64,000 nucleotides of DNA from Clostridia bacterium (GTDB lineage: Bacteria > Bacillota > Clostridia > Christensenellales > Borkfalkiaceae). Location: NCBI GenBank assembly GCA_028720205.1, contig JAQYLE010000004.1:1-64000 (forward strand), given 5' to 3'. Below are positions 59,181 to 64,000 of this stretch, piece after piece. The position numbers and the translations under genes are program-made. Within the stretch, counting starts at the first letter, position 1, and each line of letters starts with the position of its first letter. The notes below the pieces were generated by a model that saw nothing but the letters and a program-made list of their open reading frames with translations, searched no databases and was not told the origin of the DNA.

Positions 59181-59438
59181 TTAAACGATTTTATACTCCG
59201 GCCGGCGCGCGTTTTCCCCCGCGTCTGAAACGACAGAATCGCCCGCGCCGCCGTTTATCGCAAACAGATTGCACGAAAACAACCGCGCCCACGCCTCCTC
59301 CTCGCTGTTTTCTTTCAAATGACGCATGATTTTATAATTGAGCGCGCATTCCCAGAGTTCGGCGCCCGACGCGCTTTTTTTATTTACGCTATACTTTTCA
59401 CAAGACCGTTCCGCCCCGAATTGCCGATAATATAACAT
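59181..59438 (-). CDS. Small unrecognised protein divergent from the WYL regulator
   Basis: An 85-aa ORF (MLYYRQFGAERSC..., ending PEYKIV) that I do not recognise. It is hydrophilic, has three cysteines, no signal and no helix long enough to cross a membrane. A helical region KIMRHLKENSEEEAWARLF is visible. The frame is open further upstream into the antisense of the WYL gene, but the ATG at 59438 is the credible start: it has GGAGG 9 bp upstream and lies about 45 bp from an extended -10 box. It shares a ~145-bp divergent promoter region with the WYL regulator and may be its target. Confidence 0.6.
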   Translation of the reverse strand: MLYYRQFGAERSCEKYSVNKKSASGAELWECALNYKIMRHLKENSEEEAWARLFSCNLFAINGGAGDSVVSDAGENARRPEYKIV

Positions 59439-59481
59439 ACTGTTTTTCCTCCGTAAACCTATTTTTATTCGTTCCGGAAAT

Positions 59482-59487
59482 ATTTTA
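59482..59487 (-). promoter_or_regulatory. -10 box of the divergent small gene
   Basis: On the minus strand TGATAAAAT forms an extended -10 (TAAAAT at 59482-59487). The -35 is weak (TTAGTT at 16 bp), and it overlaps the palindrome at 59500-59514. Confidence 0.45.
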
Positions 59488-59498
59488 TCACAATAAAC

Positions 59499-59567
59499 TT
59501 GACAACTAACGTCAGGTTTTATAAAATAATTATGAAAAAATAAAAAATTTTTACGAAAAGACCTGAC
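59499..59567 (+). promoter_or_regulatory. WYL promoter with overlapping operator-like repeats
   Basis: TTGACA (59499-59504), 17 bp, TAAAAT (59522-59527). The palindrome TGAC-N7-GTCA (59500-59514) covers the -35 box. A second inverted pair, GTCAGGT (59511-59517) and ACCTGAC (59561-59567), brackets the start region and ends just before the ribosome-binding site. Both suggest autoregulation by the encoded WYL protein. Confidence 0.6.
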
Positions 59568-59582
59568 CCGGGAGAAAAAACG

Positions 59583-60569
59583 ATGAAATTCGATATTCTG
59601 TTGGATATGCTCTTCGATCTGCTTAACCGCCGTAAAACCACGGCGCAGTATTTCGCGCAGAAATATTCCGTTTCCGCGCGCACGGTGTACCGCTACGTAG
59701 ATGCGCTTTCCTCTTGCGTGCCCGTAGAAATACGGCAAGGGCGAGGCGGAGGCATCTATATTTCCGACGCCTATAAACTGCCCGTCGGAATTCTGACGCG
59801 CGAAGAGTACGCCGCCGCGGACGAGGCGCTGGAAGCCATGTATTCGCAACTGCCCGAAGAACGATTTTTAGCGGCGCGGAAAAAACTCGCCGCGCAAAAC
59901 AAAGAAGAAAAAAAACAGTCGTTTTTTCCGGGCGACTCCAACTTCGTTATGATAGACAGCGGCTCGTGGGGAGATTCCAAACCGCTTTCGGAAAAAATCC
60001 GCCTGTTCGAAAACGCCGCCAAATCGCTGTCGGTGGTGGAAATCGATTACTTTTCGCGCGAGGGCGAACGTACGGCGCGCAAGATAGAGCCTCATATTTT
60101 AATTTACAAACAGAACGTATGGTACGTATACGCCTTCTGTCGGACGAAAAAAGCGTTTCGCCTGTTCCGTATCGGGCGGGTGTATTCCGCGTTTTTAACG
60201 GGCGAAACGTTCGTGCGGCGCGAGGTGAAACGCGAAGATATTCCTCTGCATTATTGGAATACGCCCGATAGCGTAGAAGTAAAACTGGAAGTACGCGAAG
60301 AAGCGTTTGCCGACGTGCAGGACTGGCTGGGCTGCGAAAGTCTGCGCCCCCTGCCTTCCGCCGAAGAAACGGCGGCGCAAAGCGCCGCAGTCGAAACAGA
60401 CGATTCTTACGCGCGGCGGTTTATCGCGCAGGTAACCTTGCCGTTCGACGACGCGCTGGTGAAAAAAATCGTCGGACTGGGCGCGGGCGTCAAAGTACTT
60501 GCGCCCGAAGCGCTGAAAGAAAAAACGGCGGCACTTGCCGCCGCCGTCGCCAAAGTATACGAAAAATAA
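59583..60569 (+). CDS. YafY-type transcriptional regulator, HTH-WYL-WCX
   Basis: A 328-aa regulator. The N-terminal winged helix-turn-helix (about 3-60, RKTTAQYFAQKYSVSARTVYRYVDAL) binds DNA, and RQGRGGGIYISDAYKLP is the wing and linker. The WYL domain (about 130-210) contains SVVEIDYFSREGE and WYVYAFCRTKKAFRLFRIGRV (quoted in part: FRLFRIGRV), the usual sites for a nucleic-acid or small-molecule ligand. A WCX-like C-terminal domain follows. GGGAG precedes the ATG. It is divergent from a small gene and has a palindrome over its own -35. Ligand and regulon are unknown; WYL proteins often respond to single-stranded nucleic acid or nucleotides. Confidence 0.88.
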   Translation: MKFDILLDMLFDLLNRRKTTAQYFAQKYSVSARTVYRYVDALSSCVPVEIRQGRGGGIYISDAYKLPVGILTREEYAAADEALEAMYSQLPEERFLAARKKLAAQNKEEKKQSFFPGDSNFVMIDSGSWGDSKPLSEKIRLFENAAKSLSVVEIDYFSREGERTARKIEPHILIYKQNVWYVYAFCRTKKAFRLFRIGRVYSAFLTGETFVRREVKREDIPLHYWNTPDSVEVKLEVREEAFADVQDWLGCESLRPLPSAEETAAQSAAVETDDSYARRFIAQVTLPFDDALVKKIVGLGAGVKVLAPEALKEKTAALAAAVAKVYEK

Positions 60570-60594
60570 TGTTCTCCTCCCTACGAAAATCCTC

Positions 60595-60972
60595 TTATAT
60601 AGTTTCCAGGCCCATTTCGAAAAGCATTTCGTTCACGCGCATCAGGTTATAAATCTTGTTTTCGATGCAATATCTGATGACCAAATCGAATTTAGAAGCG
60701 CTTGTTAAAATGTAGCCCGCTTTTTTTACGAGTTTTTTGCACGTAGGCGTATCCAATTCCAACGCTAAAGCCAAAGCGCAGACCACTTTTTTCTTCGGTC
60801 TGTAATTTTTATCGCCGCGAAGTTTTGAAAAATACCGCCTGTCCAGCCCCGCTTTTTTATACACGTCGACGTCGTTGAATTTTTTCTCGTCGATTAAAGA
60901 AAAAAGCATCTGAGAAAACGTTTGCTTGTTTTCGTTTTTTTCTTTTACGTATTCGATTAACTTTTCATCCAT
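60595..60972 (-). CDS. Small helix-turn-helix protein
   Basis: A 125-aa, highly helical, basic protein resembling a widespread family of short Clostridia proteins with a Cro/XRE-like core. DVDVYKKAGLDRRYFSKLRGD looks like the DNA-contacting helix-turn-helix, KVVCALALALELDTPTCKKLVKKAGYIL like the supporting helices, and FDLVIRYCIENKIYNLMRVNEMLFEMGL like a C-terminal helical pair. No enzyme motif is visible. There is no Shine-Dalgarno site: a promoter -10 box lies 6 bp before the ATG, so the mRNA is predicted to be leaderless. Its 3' end converges on the WYL gene with 25 bp between. Confidence 0.7.
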   Translation of the reverse strand: MDEKLIEYVKEKNENKQTFSQMLFSLIDEKKFNDVDVYKKAGLDRRYFSKLRGDKNYRPKKKVVCALALALELDTPTCKKLVKKAGYILTSASKFDLVIRYCIENKIYNLMRVNEMLFEMGLETI

Positions 60973-60978
60973 AACTTT

Positions 60979-61007
60979 ATTATATCACAATTATTATGAT
61001 ACTGCAA
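60979..61007 (-). promoter_or_regulatory. Promoter giving a predicted leaderless mRNA
   Basis: On the minus strand TTGCAG (61002-61007), 17 bp, TATAAT (60979-60984) with TGA as extended -10. Six bases (60973-60978) then lead to the ATG at 60972, so +1 is the start codon. Confidence 0.75.
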
Positions 61008-61028
61008 TAGAATAAAGAAAAAAACAAT

Positions 61029-61057
61029 AAAAAGTCGCATTTTTTGCGACCTTTTTT
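61029..61057. terminator. Terminator located upstream of two divergent genes
   Basis: GTCGCA / TGCGAC with a 5-nt T loop, five A on the left and six T on the right. It stands between the starts of the HTH gene (minus) and the HD gene (plus), so it cannot end either. On the plus strand it could stop WYL read-through that runs antisense to the HTH gene. Confidence 0.65.
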
Positions 61058-61067
61058 AATTTCCGCC

Positions 61068-61076
61068 TGCTATAAT
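61068..61076 (+). promoter_or_regulatory. Extended -10 of the HD hydrolase gene
   Basis: TGC-TATAAT with no good -35 at 17 bp; GGAGG lies 10-14 bp further on, before the ATG at 61097. Confidence 0.55.
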
Positions 61077-61096
61077 TAAGATAACGGAGGTCTGAT

Positions 61097-61750
61097 ATGA
61101 GATTATTGAACAAAATTCATGGATTTTTACAAAGCATCGGCTGTTCCGAAGAAGAAATCGATACATACGATTCATCGTCGGTTTATATAGCGGAAGAAAT
61201 CGCTTTATACGCCCACAGAAACCAGAAGAGGTTGAACGGCGAAATGTATTTTCGTCACCCGCACCGGGTGTTACAAAGATACCGCAACTTCGTAGGCATA
61301 ACCGAACACGACTATTTTTGCGTGGACGTGGATTTACTTGCCGAGTGCAACCTGCCTTACAACGGCGTTCAGGAAGTGTGTTTATTACACGACGTTTTGG
61401 AAGATACTACAATCGCCGTTGAAGAAATAGAAGAGATATTTGATTACTTTTCGCTCGACGAATTTTTTAAAAATTCTGTAAAACAACCTTTATTGCTCGT
61501 TACCCATCGTCCCGAAGACAACTATTCTGATTATATTCGGAAACTACTCCGCAACCCCGTGGCTTCAATGGTGAAATTTATGGATATGGCGGACAATATG
61601 GATCCGTCCACGTTAAACGTATTTGGAAATAAAGAATTGGAACGCATCCAAAAATACGCCGCATACGCTCAACTCATAAACTCACAATGGCATTTTTTAG
61701 AAAATGTCATTCGGTATTTTCAACTTTACCGAAAGGATCTTAACCACTAA
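61097..61750 (+). CDS. HD-domain (p)ppGpp-hydrolase-like protein
   Basis: A 217-aa protein matching the hydrolase half of RelA/SpoT and the small alarmone hydrolases. The metal-site residues are all visible: His40 (ALYAHRNQ), His54-His56 (FRHPHRV), His98-Asp99 with Glu102-Asp103 (LLHDVLEDT), and Asp163-Asn167 (VKFMDMADNM). No synthetase or TGS domain is present. By family it would hydrolyse (p)ppGpp or a related nucleotide such as NADPH or a toxin-made alarmone, using Mn2+. The region between His56 and His98 is longer than in MESH1-type enzymes. It is a single gene with its own promoter. Substrate is inference. Confidence 0.75.
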   Translation: MRLLNKIHGFLQSIGCSEEEIDTYDSSSVYIAEEIALYAHRNQKRLNGEMYFRHPHRVLQRYRNFVGITEHDYFCVDVDLLAECNLPYNGVQEVCLLHDVLEDTTIAVEEIEEIFDYFSLDEFFKNSVKQPLLLVTHRPEDNYSDYIRKLLRNPVASMVKFMDMADNMDPSTLNVFGNKELERIQKYAAYAQLINSQWHFLENVIRYFQLYRKDLNH

Positions 61751-61792
61751 TACGTAACGGGAGCGTGCTCGGCGCAACATGAAGCGTAAAAC

Positions 61793-63001
61793 TTATAAAT
61801 CGCGCAGACGGGAAGAAACTGCGGTTAAAAACTCTTCCGTATCCGCCTCTCTTACGGCTACGCCGTCTTCCACAAGCGGAATCAGATCTTTCGTCATCAC
61901 GCCCGAAGAAAGCGTGTCCAGCGTGGCTTTTTCCATTTTTTCGCCGAACGAGGTAAGATCGGGCAACGAATCGAGTTCGCCGCGTTTTTTCAGCGCGCCG
62001 CTCCACGCAAAAATCGTGGCGACGGGATTGGTGGAAGTTTTTTCGCCTTTGAGATAGCGGTAGTAATGCCAGGTTACCGTGCCGTGCGCCGCTTCGTATT
62101 CGTACTTTCCGTCCGGCGAAACCAGCACCGAAGTCATCATGGCAAGCGAGCCGAACGCCGTGGAAACCATATCGCTCATCACGTCGCCGTCGTAATTTTT
62201 CAGCGCCCATACGAATCCGCCCTTACTGCGGATTACGCGCGCCACGGCGTCGTCGATCAGCGTATAAAAATAAGTAATTCCCGCCTGTTCGAAAGCCTGT
62301 TTGTATTCCGTTTCGTACAGACGTTCGAAAATGAATTTAAACGTCTGATCGTACTTTTTAGAAATGGTATCCTTTGTGGAAAACCATAAATCCTGTTTTG
62401 TGGAAAGCGCGTAATTAAAGCAGGAACGCGCAAACGACGTAATGGAAGTATCTTTATTGTACTGCGCCTGCAACACGCCGCCGCATTCGAAGTCGTACAC
62501 CGTTTCGCGCGTTTCGTTGCCTTCTTTGTCGGTAAACACAAGTTCCGCTTTGCCCGGCTTTTCCGTGCGCATTTCCGCCGCTTTGTATACGTCGCCGTAC
62601 GCGTGACGCGCAATGGTTATGGGCTTCTGCCAGTTTTTCACCGCGGGCTTTATACAGTCTAACAAAACAGGCGCGCGGAACACCGTGCCGTCCAGCGCGG
62701 CGCGGATCGTGCCGTTGGGACTCTTCCACATCTGCTTTAAATTGTATTCTTCCACCCGCTGTTTGTTGGGCGTAATCGTGGCGCACTTTACCGCCACGCC
62801 GTATTTTTTCGTCGCCTCCGCCGCCTGAAACGTAACCTCGTCGTCCGTTTCGTCGCGGCGCTTTAATCCCAAATCGTAATATTCCGTTTTTAAATCAACG
62901 AAAGGCAGAATGAGTTTTTCTTTAATCTCCCGCCACAGAATTCTCGTCATTTCGTCGCCGTCCATCTCCACGAGCGGCGTTTTCATCGCTATTTTTTTCA
63001 T
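61793..63001 (-). CDS. icd: NADP-dependent isocitrate dehydrogenase, eukaryote-like homodimer type
   Basis: A 402-aa enzyme that decarboxylates isocitrate to 2-oxoglutarate. It opens [18 protein letters not shown], the pattern of the type II (mitochondrial/eukaryote-like) NADP-IDH branch, with the substrate site [17 protein letters not shown] and the metal aspartates in [21 protein letters not shown] and [16 protein letters not shown] near the end are signatures. GGGAG lies before the ATG. It follows aconitase by ~70 bp and is co-directional, so the pair forms the oxidative citrate-to-2-oxoglutarate route that supplies glutamate. Its end converges on the HD gene, with no clear terminator in the 42-bp gap. 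Confidence 0.95.
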   Translation of the reverse strand: MKKIAMKTPLVEMDGDEMTRILWREIKEKLILPFVDLKTEYYDLGLKRRDETDDEVTFQAAEATKKYGVAVKCATITPNKQRVEEYNLKQMWKSPNGTIRAALDGTVFRAPVLLDCIKPAVKNWQKPITIARHAYGDVYKAAEMRTEKPGKAELVFTDKEGNETRETVYDFECGGVLQAQYNKDTSITSFARSCFNYALSTKQDLWFSTKDTISKKYDQTFKFIFERLYETEYKQAFEQAGITYFYTLIDDAVARVIRSKGGFVWALKNYDGDVMSDMVSTAFGSLAMMTSVLVSPDGKYEYEAAHGTVTWHYYRYLKGEKTSTNPVATIFAWSGALKKRGELDSLPDLTSFGEKMEKATLDTLSSGVMTKDLIPLVEDGVAVREADTEEFLTAVSSRLRDL

Positions 63002-63071
63002 AAGTCCGCTTCTCCCGTAAATTTATTGCCGCGCTTTTTCGTCGCGGCGCTCTTATTTCTTTTTAAACGCT

Positions 63072-64000
63072 TTATTTTCCGCCCGATTTGGTGTAGGCGA
63101 GCAAACCGCCCGCCGCCAGAATATCGCGTTGGCGCTTTGTAAACTCCGCTTTCAGCGCGATTTCTTCGCCCGTGGAAAGAAGTTTCGCTTTCACCACGCC
63201 TTTTTCAAGGCTTGCGGAAACGTCGGAAAATTCAACCGCTTCGTCCTGCGCGAGTTTGTCGTAGTCGTCGGGATTTTTAAGCGTCAGCGGCAGAATCCCC
63301 GCGTTCACGAGATTCGCCGCATGAATCCGCGCGAAACTCTTGGCGATTACCGCTTTTACGCCCAGATAAAGCGGCACAAGCGCCGCGTGTTCGCGCGAAG
63401 AGCCCTGCCCGTAATTCACGCCGCCCACGATCACGCAGCCGCCTATTTTTTCCGTAATTTCCTTCGCCCGTTCGGGAAACGTCTCGTCCACCACGGAAAA
63501 GCAGAATTTGGAAAGATACGGAATATTCGAACGATACGGCAGAATTTTCGCCCCTGCCGGCATGATATGGTCGGTGGTAATATCGTCGCCCGTTTTCAGC
63601 GCTACGCCGCAAGTGAATTTTTCGGGCATGGGTTGCGTTTTGGGGAAGGGCTTGATGTTCGGTCCGCGCACGACCTCGGCGGTTTTCGCCTCCGCTTCGT
63701 TAAGCGGCGGCAACACGGAGCCGTCGTCGATATCGAATTTTTCGGGCATGGAAACGGAGATCGCCCCGAATTTATCGCCGAAATCGCGCGGGTCCGTCAG
63801 CACGCCGGAAATCGCCGAAGCCGCCGCCGTTTCGGGCGATACAAGATACACCTGCCCGTCTTTCGTACCGCTTCTGCCCAGGAAATTCCGGTTGAACGTT
63901 CGCAGCGACACGCCCGCCGAAGAGGGCGAAAATCCCATGCCGATACACGGCCCGCACGCGCATTCCAAAAGCCGCGCGCCCGATTGCAGAATATCGTTCA
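63072..64000 (-). CDS. acn: Aconitate hydratase, C-terminal part
   Basis: The last ~310 residues of aconitase; the reading frame is open to the window edge (upstream residues read NDILQSGARLLECACGPCIGMG). The iron-sulphur cysteines are seen in CACGPC, with LRTFNRNFLGRSGTKDGQVYLVSPE following (quoted in part: RTFNRNFLGRSG). The swivel domain has DDITTDHIMPAGAK and GGVNYGQGSSREHAA, the latter with the catalytic Ser. It interconverts citrate and isocitrate and is upstream of icd in the same apparent operon. The in-frame TTG at 63968 is internal, not a start. Confidence 0.95.
   Translation of the reverse strand, partial: NDILQSGARLLECACGPCIGMGFSPSSAGVSLRTFNRNFLGRSGTKDGQVYLVSPETAAASAISGVLTDPRDFGDKFGAISVSMPEKFDIDDGSVLPPLNEAEAKTAEVVRGPNIKPFPKTQPMPEKFTCGVALKTGDDITTDHIMPAGAKILPYRSNIPYLSKFCFSVVDETFPERAKEITEKIGGCVIVGGVNYGQGSSREHAALVPLYLGVKAVIAKSFARIHAANLVNAGILPLTLKNPDDYDKLAQDEAVEFSDVSASLEKGVVKAKLLSTGEEIALKAEFTKRQRDILAAGGLLAYTKSGGK

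Noticed and set aside
59162-59183. Tandem 11-bp repeat TTTACCGTTAA/TTTACCATTAA
   Set aside because: Short, AT-rich, overlaps a stop codon and has no nearby promoter; probably chance.
59181-59849. 222-aa protein on the minus strand
   Set aside because: Its first ~137 codons are the antisense of the WYL gene; the ribosome-binding site and promoter support a start at 59438 only.
1-64000. Prophage, transposon, toxin-antitoxin or rRNA/tRNA genes
   Set aside because: No transposase, integrase, structural phage gene, paired toxin-antitoxin signature or tRNA/rRNA-like sequence was recognised by reading; a tRNA covariance scan was not possible.

Overview
The window reads as one contiguous chromosomal stretch of a Gram-positive, low-to-moderate GC bacterium, most likely an uncultured gut-type Clostridia. 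The Christensenellales and related lineages are my guess from protein style, not a measured placement. Support comes from Firmicutes-type ATG starts with GGAGG-like Shine-Dalgarno sites, TTGACA/TATAAT promoters with extended -10 TGn elements, many lipobox lipoproteins, an RsbV/RsbW/SigB-like partner-switching module, a TrpB2-type tryptophan synthase and a MoxR/DUF58/VWA operon. I see no rRNA, tRNA, CRISPR array, insertion sequence or prophage.

Layout. 1-442 is the end of a polar amino-acid ABC ATPase gene. 523-8888 (minus strand) carries a partner-switching sigma module, a metal-exporter-like permease, tsaD, prfB and secA. 9315-10388 (plus) is an unrecognised membrane protein behind a strong promoter. 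10540-32699 (minus) looks like one very long operon: a 1686-aa lipoprotein, a 2461-aa membrane-anchored subtilisin fused to BspA-type leucine-rich repeats, a 584-aa lipoprotein, oppA-B-C-D-F and a small one-helix membrane protein. 33036-44278 (minus) is a MoxR/DUF58/VWA operon that ends in a 975-980-aa LRR lipoprotein. 44731-54018 (minus) is a single 9.3-kb gene for a 3.1-kDa-residue-scale (about 3095 aa) LRR lipoprotein. 54406-56821 (plus) is a trpB2-trmO unit behind a leader with a small Trp-containing ORF and a terminator. 56968-59040 (minus) is tyrS-yigZ behind a leader with a tyrosine-rich small ORF and a terminator. 59181-61750 holds a WYL regulator with a divergent small gene, a small HTH protein and a RelA/SpoT-type HD hydrolase. 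61793-64000 (minus) is isocitrate dehydrogenase and the end of aconitase.

How the genes may work together. The 22-kb surface operon suggests a peptide-foraging system: a cell-surface protease with a large repeat arm, accompanying lipoproteins, and an oligopeptide importer encoded on the same apparent transcript. The LRR and InlB/Listeria-Bacteroides-like domains recur in neighbouring loci, so about 35 kb is devoted to the cell surface.

The most distinctive regulatory observation is that two amino-acid-related units, trpB2 and tyrS, each carry an upstream mini-ORF with codons for the matching amino acid followed by an intrinsic terminator. This is classical ribosome-mediated attenuation, where Firmicutes would normally use T-boxes. 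The tyrosine leader ORF and the small HTH gene also appear to be transcribed from promoters whose predicted +1 is the A of the ATG, which means leaderless mRNAs.
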